Origin: JAJVHZ01 sp041395385
Lineage (GTDB): Bacteria; Pseudomonadota; Gammaproteobacteria; JAJPIJ01
NCBI GenBank assembly: GCA_041395385.1
Contig: JAWLAN010000013.1
Coordinates: 62,001-126,000, forward strand
Length of the DNA stretch: 64,000 nucleotides
Direction: 5' to 3'
Of the stretch, positions 1-9,048 are shown one piece after another (the stretch's first letter is position 1; every line of letters begins with the position of its first letter). Made by a program: the position numbers and the translations under genes. The notes under the pieces are model-generated. The model did no database searches. It saw nothing but the letters and a program-made list of their open reading frames with translations, and was not told where the DNA came from.

Positions 1-886
1 CCACGCCGAAGCCGAGACGATATCCCCGCCTGCCCCAGTCCTGCGCGCGCTCCGCCACCCCTGCGCGCATCGCCACAGCCAGGCGCACGGCGCGCGCGCT
101 CGGATCGGGGCAGGGCAGCGGGTCGTTGAAGAACACCAGCAGGCCGTCGCCCGCGTAGCGCTCCAGGGTGCCTTCGTAGCGGTGGATGAGCGGCCCGAGC
201 GTTTCGTGATACTCGTGCAGTACCGCCATCACGTCCTCCGGCTCCGATGTCTCGGCGAAGGCGGTGAATCCGCGCAGGTCGCAGAACAGGGCCGCGATGT
301 CCCGGCGATGGCTTGCGAGCACGCGTTCGTCGCCGGCGGAGACGATCAGATCCGCGACCTGCGGAGGCAGGAATCGCCTCAGCCGCCCGACGCGCTCGAT
401 CTCCTTGACCTGCGCCGCGACGCGCTGTTCGAGCTCCCGGTTCCAAGCCGCCAGCTCCGCCGCCTGCGCATCGAGCTGCCGGGCCTGCGTCTGCACGGCA
501 TCGTGCAGCGCCTTGATGCGGAGCATCGATCGCACACGGGCCATGAGCGCGGCGTGATCGATCGGCTTGGTCAGGTAATCGTCGCCGCCGCCGTCCAGTC
601 CTGCCACGATGTCGCTGGCCGCGGCCTTGGCGGTCACCAGGATGATCGGCATGAAGGGCAGCGACGGGTCGGCCTTCAGCCGTTTGGTCACCTCGATCCC
701 GTCGAGCTTGGGCATCATGATATCGAGCAGCAGCAGGTCGGGCAGTGCCGCGCGCGCCGTCTCCAGCGCTGCCTCTCCGTCGGCGGCGGTCAGTACCTCG
801 TATCCCTGGCTCTCCAGGCGGGCGCGGACGATCTCGACGTTGTCCGGGACGTCGTCGACCACCAGTATGCGGGCGGGAGAGGCCAT
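1..886 (-). CDS. Response regulator fused to class III nucleotidyl cyclase (C-terminus outside window)
   Basis: The gene starts at the ATG at 886 and runs off the left edge, so 295 residues are visible. The N-terminal receiver domain (about 5-120) shows the acidic pair in ILVVDDVPD, phospho-acceptor Asp55 in LLLLDIMMPKLDG and the Lys of YLTKPID. A helical linker (about 130-180) leads to a class III cyclase domain with the two metal-binding aspartates in FCDLRGFTAF and AGDGLLVFFNDP. The family makes cAMP, less often cGMP; the specificity residues are not all in view. The gene begins 12 nt after the stop of the receiver gene upstream and is the third gene of a kinase/receiver/receiver-cyclase unit. 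Inference: phosphorylation by the upstream kinase tunes cyclic nucleotide production. Confidence 0.88.
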   Translation of the reverse strand, partial: MASPARILVVDDVPDNVEIVRARLESQGYEVLTAADGEAALETARAALPDLLLLDIMMPKLDGIEVTKRLKADPSLPFMPIILVTAKAAASDIVAGLDGGGDDYLTKPIDHAALMARVRSMLRIKALHDAVQTQARQLDAQAAELAAWNRELEQRVAAQVKEIERVGRLRRFLPPQVADLIVSAGDERVLASHRRDIAALFCDLRGFTAFAETSEPEDVMAVLHEYHETLGPLIHRYEGTLERYAGDGLLVFFNDPLPCPDPSARAVRLAVAMRAGVAERAQDWGRRGYRLGFGV

Positions 887-898
887 GATGGATGGCGC

Positions 899-1267
899 CT
901 AGACCGCCAGGTACTTTCGTACCGTGGCGAGCAACTGCCGCGGACTGTAAGGTTTCGTGATGTATTCCGTGCAGCCGGCATCGCGCGCCTTGCCCGCGTC
1001 GCCGCTCAGGGCATAGGAGGTCACGGCGATTATCGGGATGTGGCTGAGCGCGGGGTTGACCTTGATCCGGCGTGTGGCCTCGTAGCCGTCGATGCCTGGC
1101 AGCTGGATGTCCATCAGGATCAGATCGGGACGGTGCGCCTCGGCCATGCGCACACCCTCGTCGCCGGTGCGCGCCTCGATCGTCTCGTAGTCCGCGCTGG
1201 CGAAGAGATCCCGCAGGATCTGGCGATTGTCCTCCTGGTCCTCCACCACCAGGATGCGCTTGGTCAT
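899..1267 (-). CDS. Single-domain response regulator (CheY-like)
   Basis: This 122-residue protein is a bare receiver domain. It shows ILVVEDQEDN at the N-terminus, phospho-acceptor Asp53 in LILMDIQLPGIDG, the conserved Thr/Ser step in IIAVTSY and Lys in YITKPYS. There is no output domain, so it should act through protein contacts or as a phosphotransfer intermediate. Its ATG overlaps the stop of the histidine kinase gene (ATGA), which implies translational coupling, and the receiver-cyclase gene follows after 12 nt. It belongs to the DivK/CheY-like receivers often found next to hybrid-type kinases; the partner is inferred from position only. Confidence 0.9.
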   Translation of the reverse strand: MTKRILVVEDQEDNRQILRDLFASADYETIEARTGDEGVRMAEAHRPDLILMDIQLPGIDGYEATRRIKVNPALSHIPIIAVTSYALSGDAGKARDAGCTEYITKPYSPRQLLATVRKYLAV

Positions 1268-4008
1268 GGCTCGCTCGCGCGCGGCTCCACGCGCACCGGC
1301 AGCGTGAAGCGGAACGTGGCGCCCTGGCCGGGCACCGACTCCACCCACATGCGGCCGCCGTGCTGCTCGATGATCTTCTTGGCGATCGAGAGCCCGAGAC
1401 CGGTCCCGCCCTTGCTGCGTGTGTTGGAGTCGTCGGCCTGCTGGAAGGCCTCGAAGATCCTGCTTTGATCGGCCTGCGCAACTCCCGGCCCGGTGTCGGC
1501 GACCGACACCAGGAACGCGCCATCGGATGCGCCAACGCCGACCCGGATCCCGCCGGTCTCCGTGAACTTGATCGCATTGCCGATGAGATTGAGCAGCACC
1601 TCGGTGATCCGGCGCGCGTCGCCCTTGCCGGCCGGCAGATCCGGCGGGACGTCGACCGCCAGGGCGAGCCTTTTCTCGGTCGCCAGGGCTTCCACCGCCG
1701 TGACCGCCGATTGCACGATCTCCTTCATGGCGTAGTCGCTGAGGTCGAGCGTGAACGAACCGGCCTCGATCTTGGACAGGTCGAGGACGTCGTTGATCAG
1801 CGCGAGCAGGTGCCGCCCGTTCCTGTCCAGGCGCGTGAGCACCTCGCGGATCTTCGCCGGAACCGCCCCGTAGATGTCGTCGAGGATGAGCTCCGTGTAC
1901 CCGAGAATGGCGTTCAGAGGCGTGCGCAGCTCGTGGCTCATGTTGGCGAGGAACTGCGACTTGTGCCGGCTCGCGATCTCGAGCTGCCGGCTCTTGTCCT
2001 CGATCTCCCGAAACAGCCTGGCGTTCTCGATTGCCAGCACCGACTGGTCCGCGAAGGTCTTCAGCAGGTCGACGGTCTTCTGCGGGAACTCGCCCGCCTG
2101 CTTGCGGCATACGGCGAGGCCGCCGACGATGCGGCCCTCGCGCAGCAACGGCACCACGAGGATCGCCCGGAATCCGGATTGCGCCATCAGGCTGCGCAGA
2201 CGGGGCTCGTAGGCGTCGACGTCGATGTCCGCGAACTGCACCGGCTCGCGGGCGACCGCCGACTTGCCCACCGCTCCCTCGCCCAGCCGGACGGGACTCA
2301 CGCGCAGCGCGGCCACGAGCTGGTCGTCCATGCCGTGGGTCGCGCGCAGGATGAACTGCTCGTTGTGCTCGTCATACTCATCGATCGTGCCCGCGTCGGT
2401 GCCGGAGAGCTGCACGGCGTGCGAGACGATGGTGGTCAGCACCGTCTGCAGGTCCAGCGTGGAGTTGACGGCCTGGCCGATCTCCTGCAGGACCTTCATC
2501 CCCTCCATGGTGCGCGCCAGCTCCTGCGCCCGCTCCTGCTGCTCTTCGAACAGGCGCGTGTTCTCGATCGCCAGCGCGAGCTGCTGCGCCACCGGCTCCA
2601 GCAGCTCGATGTCCCGCTCCGTGTAGGCGCCCGGCGTCATGCTGTCGAGGAAGAAGGCGCCGACCGCCTCGCCGCCGGCCACCAGCGGCAGCAGGAGGTT
2701 CGCACGCACGCCGGTCTTGGCAACGAACGCCTCGTCGGTGAAGGCATGCTCGGTGAGGAGGTCGCTCACCAGTCGCGGCTGCTCGTGGTTCAGCACCCAG
2801 TCCACCGCCGTGCCCTCCGTCTTCTCCCAGGACTCACCCTCATACGAGGCGAGCGGCGGCTGTGCGACCGACAACGCCATCAGCAACCTGCCGCCCTTGG
2901 GTACCACGACGCCGATGCGGTCGTAGTTGACCAGGGCCTTCACCGCCTCTGCGAACGCCGGGTAGACCTCCTTGAGCTGCAGCGAGCGCTTCAGCACCGG
3001 CTGGGCCGCTGCGTACAGGCGCGCGTAGTCCAGGGCGCGCGCCGCCTGCGACGCCAGCAGCTGCAGGGATTCCAGCATGGCCGGCTCGAACCTGCGGCGG
3101 GCGTAGTTCCAGCCTGCCGCGAGCACGCCGATCGTGTGTCCCTCGACGAGCAGCGGCATGATCGCGAAGACGCGCGAGCGGAACGCCGCGAGCTGGTCGT
3201 AGGGCGCCGCGAGTCGCAGCTCCTCGGCGAGCGGCGACTGGCCGTCGCAGATGACGGGCTCGGAGGTGAGATAGGCCCTTGCCAGCGCGCCGCCTTCGGC
3301 CCCGATAGGGACGCGGATGGACTCGAGCGGATCCTCGGTCTCGGTGCTGGCGACGGCCCGCAGCCAGAGGCCCTCGGGATCGGGGCGCAGCAGGTTCATC
3401 TTGTCCAGGTGCAGCACCTCGCGCCCGGTCTGCAGGAAGCCCTCGAACCACTTCTTGATGCCCTGCGGCTGCTGCAGGCTGGCCTGGTAGAGGACGCGGA
3501 AGGATTCCGCCATCTTGCGCTCGGTGATGTCGGCCCAGGATCCGACGATCTCGAAAGGCGTGCCGCAATCGTCTTCGATCACCTTGAAGGTGTCCTGGAA
3601 CCAGCGGTAGTGGCCGTCACGGTGGCGGAAGCGGTATTCCACGGAGCCGCCGCCGTGTTCAATGAGCTGAGCGAGCTCCGCCAGCACGTGCCGGGCGTCC
3701 TGCGGATGCAGGTGCGTGGTCCAGAAGTCCGGATCGTCGAGGACCTCCTGGGGCGCATACCCCATGATCTCCACGCAGCTCTCGCTGACGAAGGTGCAGG
3801 CGAAGTCGCCCGCGGCCTCGGTGGAGTAGGTGATCGCCGGACTGACGGCAAGCACGTGCTGCAGCCGCGCACGGGTCTGCTCGAGTTCCGCCTCGACCCC
3901 CTCGTGGGCGGCAAGCTCACGGGTCAGCGACTCGTTGACGCGCAGGAGTTCGGCGGTGCGCTCCTGCACTCGCCTCTCCAGCACCTCCTCCGAGTCGAGC
4001 GTGGACAT
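1264..4008 (-). CDS. PAS/triple-GAF sensor histidine kinase
   Basis: This is a 914-residue soluble kinase without membrane segments. The order is an N-terminal coiled coil (1-50), a PAS domain with PAC tail (about 48-166, ending in GSWADITERK), three GAF domains (about 170-332, 340-487 and 510-668), HisKA with phospho-acceptor His692 in FLANMSHELRTPLNA, and HATPase_c (about 790-907) with the N-box LLNLIGNAIKF, G1 DTGPG and G2 GGTGLGLSIAKK. The GAF domains suggest cytoplasmic sensing of small ligands or redox state; no haem or chromophore residue can be assigned. It is first in an operon with a receiver protein (4-nt overlap) and a receiver-cyclase. The start at 4008 is the first Met of the coiled coil. 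Confidence 0.93.
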   Translation of the reverse strand: MSTLDSEEVLERRVQERTAELLRVNESLTRELAAHEGVEAELEQTRARLQHVLAVSPAITYSTEAAGDFACTFVSESCVEIMGYAPQEVLDDPDFWTTHLHPQDARHVLAELAQLIEHGGGSVEYRFRHRDGHYRWFQDTFKVIEDDCGTPFEIVGSWADITERKMAESFRVLYQASLQQPQGIKKWFEGFLQTGREVLHLDKMNLLRPDPEGLWLRAVASTETEDPLESIRVPIGAEGGALARAYLTSEPVICDGQSPLAEELRLAAPYDQLAAFRSRVFAIMPLLVEGHTIGVLAAGWNYARRRFEPAMLESLQLLASQAARALDYARLYAAAQPVLKRSLQLKEVYPAFAEAVKALVNYDRIGVVVPKGGRLLMALSVAQPPLASYEGESWEKTEGTAVDWVLNHEQPRLVSDLLTEHAFTDEAFVAKTGVRANLLLPLVAGGEAVGAFFLDSMTPGAYTERDIELLEPVAQQLALAIENTRLFEEQQERAQELARTMEGMKVLQEIGQAVNSTLDLQTVLTTIVSHAVQLSGTDAGTIDEYDEHNEQFILRATHGMDDQLVAALRVSPVRLGEGAVGKSAVAREPVQFADIDVDAYEPRLRSLMAQSGFRAILVVPLLREGRIVGGLAVCRKQAGEFPQKTVDLLKTFADQSVLAIENARLFREIEDKSRQLEIASRHKSQFLANMSHELRTPLNAILGYTELILDDIYGAVPAKIREVLTRLDRNGRHLLALINDVLDLSKIEAGSFTLDLSDYAMKEIVQSAVTAVEALATEKRLALAVDVPPDLPAGKGDARRITEVLLNLIGNAIKFTETGGIRVGVGASDGAFLVSVADTGPGVAQADQSRIFEAFQQADDSNTRSKGGTGLGLSIAKKIIEQHGGRMWVESVPGQGATFRFTLPVRVEPRASEP

Positions 4009-4036
4009 GCGGGCGGCTGCCTGGTCGGCGTCGCTA

Positions 4037-4159
4037 CTATGCCGCTGCGCGACCGCGACAGGGGGTCTCGAACCGCCGCTCGGGCGTGTGTCGATTCGAG
4101 GCTGCAGTCGTGATGCCGGGCCGGATGGCCGCGAAACAGGCGGGGGTGCAGTGTGGCAT
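4037..4159 (-). CDS. Candidate 40-residue small ORF ahead of the histidine kinase
   Basis: A 40-codon ORF (starting MPHCTPACFAAI) lies 28 nt upstream of the kinase start on the same strand. Its ATG has a textbook AGGAGG about 6 nt upstream, better than the signal of the kinase itself. The peptide has a CxxxC near its start, another Cys near its end and several Arg; there is no obvious membrane helix. I do not recognise it. It could be a real small protein, a leader peptide coupling translation to the kinase, or chance. Conservation of the ribosome binding site and reading frame in relatives would decide. Confidence 0.3.
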   Translation of the reverse strand: MPHCTPACFAAIRPGITTAASNRHTPERRFETPCRGRAAA

Positions 4160-4234
4160 GCGACGCCTCCTGCGGAGTTGATAGATTAGAAAATAGCAGG
4201 CGCCCGGGATTCCTGCACGATCGCGCGGCATCGC

Positions 4235-4265
4235 GCGGTCCGGCCGCACACGGCCGCGCGACCGC
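4235..4265. repeat. GC-rich imperfect hairpin in the kinase/DUF1326 intergenic region
   Basis: Arms GCGGTC-CGGCCG and CGGCCG-(CGC)-GACCGC enclose a CACA loop; the only flaw is a 3-nt bulge. No T-tract follows on either strand. The 340-nt region 4009-4348 otherwise holds the small ORF at 4037-4159 and a Shine-Dalgarno (GAGGAGG) just before 4349. I see no convincing promoter hexamer pair in it. Confidence 0.3.
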
Positions 4266-4348
4266 GGAGCCTTGGCGCATGGGGGCTCGAGGCGGGCCGA
4301 GTGGCGCTGGTCTAGACTTCTACCACGGACTGGCGACGAGGAGGCTCC

Positions 4349-4984
4349 ATGACGGACTTCGACTGGCGCATCCGGGGACCCGAGATCTCCACGTGCAACT
4401 GCAACTGGGGTTGTCCCTGTCAGTTCAACGCTCCGCCCACTCACGGACATTGCCGCGCCGGTGTGGCCATGCGCATCGACGAGGGTCACTTCGACGGCGT
4501 GCGGCTCGACGGACTGCGCTGGGCCGGCATGCTCGCCTGGCCCAAGGCGCTCCACGAAGGCAACGGCGAGGCGCTGCTGTTCGTCGATGAGCGCGCCGAC
4601 GAGGCGCAGCGGCAGGCGATCCTCCGCATACTCTCCGGAGAGACCTCGAAGCCGGGCGCCACCGTGTTCGGCATACTCGCCGCCACGCTCACGAAGCTGT
4701 ACGACCCGGTCTTCGCGCCGATCCACTTCGAGGTGGACTACGAGCGCTGGACCGGGCATTTCTCCGTTCCCGGCTACATCGATGCCCACGCCGCGCCGAT
4801 CACCAACCCGGTGACCGGGGAGTCTCACCGCGCGCGTGTCGTGCTGCCGGCGGGCTTCGAGTACCGCGAGGCGGAGTTCGTCAGCAGCCGCACGAAGGGC
4901 TGGGGCGCCATACCGCTGGACTGGGTGGAGGGCCACGGTCACATCTGCATGATCCACATGACGCCCGATGGTCCGGTGGACTAG
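4349..4984 (+). CDS. DUF1326 domain protein, Cys-rich, probable metal handling
   Basis: This 211-residue protein matches the DUF1326 family over its length. It begins right after the start with a cysteine cluster, STCNCNWGCPCQFNAP followed by a Cys at HGHC, the family hallmark. There is no signal peptide, so it should be cytoplasmic. The ribosome binding site GAGGAGG precedes the ATG. It lies directly upstream of, and slightly overlaps the extended reading frame of, a DUF2182 integral membrane protein; these two families are commonly encoded together. The family function is not established. The Cys cluster suggests binding of a soft metal such as copper, which is inference. Confidence 0.85.
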   Translation: MTDFDWRIRGPEISTCNCNWGCPCQFNAPPTHGHCRAGVAMRIDEGHFDGVRLDGLRWAGMLAWPKALHEGNGEALLFVDERADEAQRQAILRILSGETSKPGATVFGILAATLTKLYDPVFAPIHFEVDYERWTGHFSVPGYIDAHAAPITNPVTGESHRARVVLPAGFEYREAEFVSSRTKGWGAIPLDWVEGHGHICMIHMTPDGPVD

Positions 4985-5054
4985 CGGCCCCTCTGGCGCC
5001 GCGGGCGGCTGCAGTCCGCGGCCGGACCCGCTCAGCGCCGTCATCGAGACGGCG

Positions 5055-5807
5055 ATGCGGCGCGACCGGGCCGTCGTCCTCGGCGCCATGGCCTTGATCA
5101 CCGCGCTCGCCTGGGCCTACCTGCTCGCCGGAGCCGGAATGAGCATGGACATGCAGGGCATGGACGTCGACATGGTCATGCCGACGGTGTGGACGCCGGG
5201 CTACGCCCTCGTCGTATTCCTGATGTGGTGGATCATGATGACGGCGATGATGCTGCCTGGGGCGGCGCCGTTCGTCCTGCTGTTCGCGCTCGTCAATCGC
5301 CGGCGCCGGGAGCAGGGTGCGCCATACGTTCCGACCGTTGTGTTTGCCTGGGGCTACCTGCTGGTCTGGGGAGGATACAGCGTCGCGGCGGCGCTGCTGC
5401 AGTGGTGGCTGCAGAAGGCGGGCTGGCTCACCATGGCGATGGCCGCAACCTATCCAGGGCTGGGCGGGGTCCTGCTGGTGGCCGCCGGGCTGTACCAATT
5501 GACTCCGTGGAAGCACGCCTGCCTGCGGCGCTGCCGCGGTCCCGTCGAATTCATCGCGCGTCACTGGCGTCGCGGATACGGCGGCGCGCTGCGCATGGGA
5601 ATCCTGCATGGCGCCCACTGCGCAGGCTGCTGCTGGCTGGCGATGGGCCTGCTGTTCTACGGCGGCGTGATGAACGTGTACTGGATTGTCGGACTCTCGG
5701 CGCTGATGCTGATGGAGAAGCTGCTGCCGGCGGGCCACGCCGTGGGCACAATGAGCGGCGTGGCGTTCATCGCCTGGGGCGGGTGGCTGCTGGCCGCCTC
5801 GGCCTGA
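5055..5807 (+). CDS. DUF2182 integral membrane protein, Met-rich
   Basis: This is a polytopic membrane protein of 250 residues from the ATG at 5055. The frame is open upstream to 4968, but that would overlap the DUF1326 gene and add a low-complexity tail. It has about six hydrophobic segments, a Met-rich stretch (GMSMDMQGMDVDMVM, then WWIMMTAMMLPG) and a Cys/His motif, HGAHCAGCCW, in the second half. These are typical of DUF2182, described as predicted metal-binding membrane proteins. It forms a pair with the preceding DUF1326 gene. A role in copper movement across the inner membrane is a reasonable but unproven inference. Confidence 0.82.
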   Translation: MRRDRAVVLGAMALITALAWAYLLAGAGMSMDMQGMDVDMVMPTVWTPGYALVVFLMWWIMMTAMMLPGAAPFVLLFALVNRRRREQGAPYVPTVVFAWGYLLVWGGYSVAAALLQWWLQKAGWLTMAMAATYPGLGGVLLVAAGLYQLTPWKHACLRRCRGPVEFIARHWRRGYGGALRMGILHGAHCAGCCWLAMGLLFYGGVMNVYWIVGLSALMLMEKLLPAGHAVGTMSGVAFIAWGGWLLAASA

Positions 5808-5959
5808 ACGCAGCGACCGCCGCGCAGTCGCGGGGCATGGGGCCGGGCATGCCGGGCGCGACCTGATAGAATCGCCGCCAAACGCAACCTGCGGCGGCGT
5901 CACCCAAGAACCTCCTGACCTTCCCGGGCCCCGGGATCATCGAGCCCTGAGTTCGACTC

Positions 5960-7042
5960 ATGCTTATCACCACCTATGACGCGCTGCGGCGTCAGGCCGA
6001 GGCCTGGCGTCGATGCCCATGGCTGACACTGGATACGGAGTTCGTCCGCGAGGACACCTACTTTGCGAAGCTCGCGCTGCTGCAGATCTGCGATGGACGC
6101 ACAGCGGCCTGCATCGATCCGCTCGCCGTGACGGATCTGGAACCGCTGCGGGAGATGTTCGACGCGCCCGACGTCCTCAAGGTGCTGCATTCCCCCGATC
6201 AGGATCTCGAGATCATCGTGCATCGGTGGGGAACATGTCCGAAGCCGCTGTTCGACACGCAGCTGGCGGCGACACTGCTCGGCATCGCCGATCAGCCTTC
6301 CTACGCGGCACTGGCGGCGGCGCTGCTGGGGGTGACCGTCGACAAGAGCCTGACCCGCACGCCCTGGCTGCGCCGACCGCTGCGCGCGGCGGAGCTGGCG
6401 TACGCGCAGGCGGACGTGGAGCACCTGGCGCAGATGTATCCGGTGCTGGAGGGGCGCCTGCGCGATACGGGTCGCCTCGCCTGGCTGCAGGAGGACTGCG
6501 CGCGCATGGCGGAGCCCGCGCGTTATCGCCCGCATCCGGAAGGCGAATGGCGACGCCTGAAGTCGCTGGCAAGGCTTCCCGCACGAGCGCAGCACATCGC
6601 CGCGCGGCTGGCGGCGTGGCGCGAGGCCGAGGCCGCGAGGCGCGACCGCCCGCGCAGGTGGGTGCTTTCGGACGAGGCCGTCTATGCCCTGGCGACTCGC
6701 GCTCCGCAGACGAAGCAGGACCTGGCCGCGCTCGCAGTGCCGCCGCGCGAGCAGCTGGATCGCGATGCCCAGGCGCTGCTTGCCTGCGTGCAGGAGGGTC
6801 TGGCGGTGGACGCCCCGGCCCTGGTGAGCGACATGCGCGCGACGCCGCAGCTCAAGGCGCGGCTGCAGCGCCTGCAGGAGGTGCTGCGCGATCGCGCCGC
6901 CGCCCTCGTCCTGCCCACGACCTTGATCGCGCCGCGCGCGGATCTCGAGGCGATCGCGCGCGACGGCGATGCGGCCGACGTGCCGGCCCTCACGGGCTGG
7001 CGCCGCGTCGTGGCCGGCGAGGCTCTCGTGGCGAGCCTCTGA
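5960..7042 (+). CDS. rnd: Ribonuclease D
   Basis: A 360-residue 3'-5' exoribonuclease of the DEDDy class that trims tRNA precursors and other structured RNAs. The exonuclease domain (about 1-190) carries Exo I Asp25/Glu27 in LTLDTEFVRE, Exo II in LHSPDQDLEI and Exo III with Tyr and Asp in YAQADVEHL. An HRDC domain follows (about 205-285, including RRWVLSDEAVYALATRAP). The length agrees with the E. coli enzyme (375). It stands alone, with 150-nt gaps on both sides and no clear operon partner. Confidence 0.95.
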   Translation: MLITTYDALRRQAEAWRRCPWLTLDTEFVREDTYFAKLALLQICDGRTAACIDPLAVTDLEPLREMFDAPDVLKVLHSPDQDLEIIVHRWGTCPKPLFDTQLAATLLGIADQPSYAALAAALLGVTVDKSLTRTPWLRRPLRAAELAYAQADVEHLAQMYPVLEGRLRDTGRLAWLQEDCARMAEPARYRPHPEGEWRRLKSLARLPARAQHIAARLAAWREAEAARRDRPRRWVLSDEAVYALATRAPQTKQDLAALAVPPREQLDRDAQALLACVQEGLAVDAPALVSDMRATPQLKARLQRLQEVLRDRAAALVLPTTLIAPRADLEAIARDGDAADVPALTGWRRVVAGEALVASL

Positions 7043-7198
7043 GTCCATGCCTGCGGCAGCTCGCGTCGGCGCGCCGCCGATCGCCGCGCCGGACGGTTGA
7101 CGGGTGTCATGGCGGGACGCGGATCGGCGCCATACTCTGCATGCGTAATCACGCGACATTGACCGGATGAAACCCAATCGGACAGCTCAGGAGCCGAC

Positions 7199-8203
7199 AT
7201 GCTGCGAGTAATACGATGGATCGTCATCTTCGGTGCTCTGGGTGCCGCAGCCTACTTCGGATTGCGGGTGTGGCAGCGCATGCAGCCGCCGCCGCTGCCG
7301 CAGGGCTTCACCGTCGGCAACGGGCGCCTGGAGGCGACCGATATCGACATTGCCGCCAAGCTTGCCGGCAGACTCCAGGAGGTGCTGGTCAGGGAGGGCG
7401 ACACGGTGGAGGCGGGGCAGGTCGTCGCCCGCATGGATACGCGAACGCTCGAGGCGCAGCTGCGGCAGGCGCAGGCGAAGGTCCAGCAGGCACGCGACGC
7501 GAAGGACAGTGCCGCCGCCGTGGTGGTGCAGAGGCAGAGCGAGCTGGCCTTCGCGAAGATCGAGCACAAGCGCGCCCAGGATCTCGCCGTGCGGAAGGTC
7601 ATCAGCGACCAGCAGCTCGACATCGCCCGAACCCACGTGCAAACCAGCGAGGCCGTCCTGGTCGCGGCGCGATCGGCGGTCGTCGAGGCGCAGGCGGCGA
7701 TCGACGCGGCCATCGCCGAGACCGAGCGCCTGCAGGTCGAGATCGACGACAGCGTGCTGAAGGCGCCGCGTCATGGCCGGGTGCAGTACCGCCTCGCGGA
7801 GCCGGGCGAGGTGCTCGACGCCGGCGGGCGCGTGTTGACCATGCTGGACCTCACGGACGTCTACATGACGCTGTTCCTGCCGGAGGCCGAGGCCGGCAGG
7901 GTGGCGATCGGCGGCGAAGCGCGCATCGTTCTGGATGCCGCCCCGCATCTGGTGATCCCGGCGACGGTCTATTTCGTGGATGCAGAGGCGCAGTTCACGC
8001 CGAAGACGGTGGAGACCGCGACCGAGCGGCAGAAGCTCGCCTTCCAGGTGCGGGTGAGGATCGCCGCGGACTTGCTGCGACAGTACGAACCGCTGGTGAA
8101 GACGGGCCTGCCCGGCGTCGCGTACGTCCGACTTGCCGCGGATCGACCCTGGCCGGATAACCTGCAGGTGAAACTCCCGCCGCCGTTGCCGCCGCCGCGA
8201 TGA
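7199..8203 (+). CDS. HlyD-family membrane fusion protein (YhiI-like)
   Basis: A 334-residue periplasmic adaptor. An N-terminal signal anchor (about 1-22) is followed by the lipoyl half-motif (RLEATDIDIAAKLAGRL), a helical hairpin (about 75-185) and the second lipoyl half with the beta-barrel domain (APRHGRVQYRLAEPGEV). It has a good ribosome binding site (CAGGAG). Its stop overlaps the ATG of the ABC ATPase gene (ATGA). Together with the two following genes it has the order of E. coli yhiI-rbbA-yhhJ. Inference: it links the inner-membrane ABC exporter to an outer-membrane channel encoded elsewhere. The exported substrate is unknown. Confidence 0.9.
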   Translation: MLRVIRWIVIFGALGAAAYFGLRVWQRMQPPPLPQGFTVGNGRLEATDIDIAAKLAGRLQEVLVREGDTVEAGQVVARMDTRTLEAQLRQAQAKVQQARDAKDSAAAVVVQRQSELAFAKIEHKRAQDLAVRKVISDQQLDIARTHVQTSEAVLVAARSAVVEAQAAIDAAIAETERLQVEIDDSVLKAPRHGRVQYRLAEPGEVLDAGGRVLTMLDLTDVYMTLFLPEAEAGRVAIGGEARIVLDAAPHLVIPATVYFVDAEAQFTPKTVETATERQKLAFQVRVRIAADLLRQYEPLVKTGLPGVAYVRLAADRPWPDNLQVKLPPPLPPPR

Positions 8204-9048
8204 CCGCAGCGCCCGTTGCGCGGCTGTGCGGCATCACGCACCGCTACAAGAACGTCGTCGCCGTCGAGGCGGTGGACATGGAGATCCCCACCGGCGCGAT
8301 GGTGGGTTTCATCGGTCCCGACGGGGTCGGCAAGTCGAGCGTGCTGGCGCTGATCGCCGGCGCGCGCCGCATCCAGCAGGGGCATATCGAGGTGCTGGGT
8401 GTGGACATTTCCCGGCCCCGCCTGCGGGAGTCGGTCTGCCCGCGGGTCGCCTACATGCCGCAGGGCCTGGGCAGGAATCTCTATCCGACCCTGTCCGTCT
8501 TCGAGAACGTGGATTTCTTCGGCCGACTTTTCGGGCACGCGGCGGCCGAGCGGCGACGTCGCATCGGCGAACTGCTCGCCGCGACCGGGCTGGCGCCGTT
8601 CGCGGACCGCGCCGCCATGAAGCTCTCCGGAGGAATGAAGCAGAAGCTCGGATTGTGCTGCGCGCTGGTGCACGACCCGGACCCGCTGATACTGGACGAG
8701 CCGACCACGGGCGTGGATCCCTTTGTCGCGGCGCCAGTTCTGGGAACTGCTCGGGCGGATCCGCGCGGGCCGTCCGCAGATGAGCGTGCTCGTGGCGACG
8801 GCATACATGGAAGAGGCGGCGGATTTCGACTGGCTGGTTTCCGGGTGATGGACGGCGGCCGGCTGCTTGCGACCGGCAGCCCGGAGGAGCTGAGATCCCG
8901 ACCGGCACGGGCAATCTCGAGGCCGCGTTCGTGGCGCTGCTTCCGGAGCACAAGCGGCACGGGCATCGGTCGCTTCGATCGCCGCGCCCGCCGGGCCGGG
9001 CGGCGGCGTGGCGATCGAGGCCCGCGGATTGACGCGCCGTTTCGGTGA
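8200..9048 (+). pseudogene. Frameshifted first ATPase domain of RbbA-like ABC exporter
   Basis: The first half reads cleanly as an ABC ATPase: Walker A GPDGVGKSS, signature LSGGMKQKLGL, Walker B LILDEPTTGVDP. Just after Walker B an extra T in a TTT run (about 8722) moves the normal continuation (SRRQFWELLGRIRAGR, then TAYMEEAADFDWLV) into the +1 frame. A second slip near 8845 returns to the first frame for VMDGGRLLATGSPEEL, and a third near 8900 moves the GNLEAAFVALLPEHK segment out again. In E. coli-type RbbA this domain is fused to the second ATPase domain that follows at 9008. All parts are present in order, so base-level sequence error is as likely as true inactivation. Confidence 0.75.

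Noticed and set aside
1072..4113. A 1013-codon open frame on the plus strand
   Set aside because: It is antisense to the histidine kinase and receiver genes, whose motifs are unmistakable; its composition (Arg/His/Leu-rich) is that of a shadow frame in GC-rich DNA.
7096..7135. TTGACG and CATACT as a promoter for the HlyD-type gene
   Set aside because: The spacing of 28 nt is far outside the 16-18 nt range.
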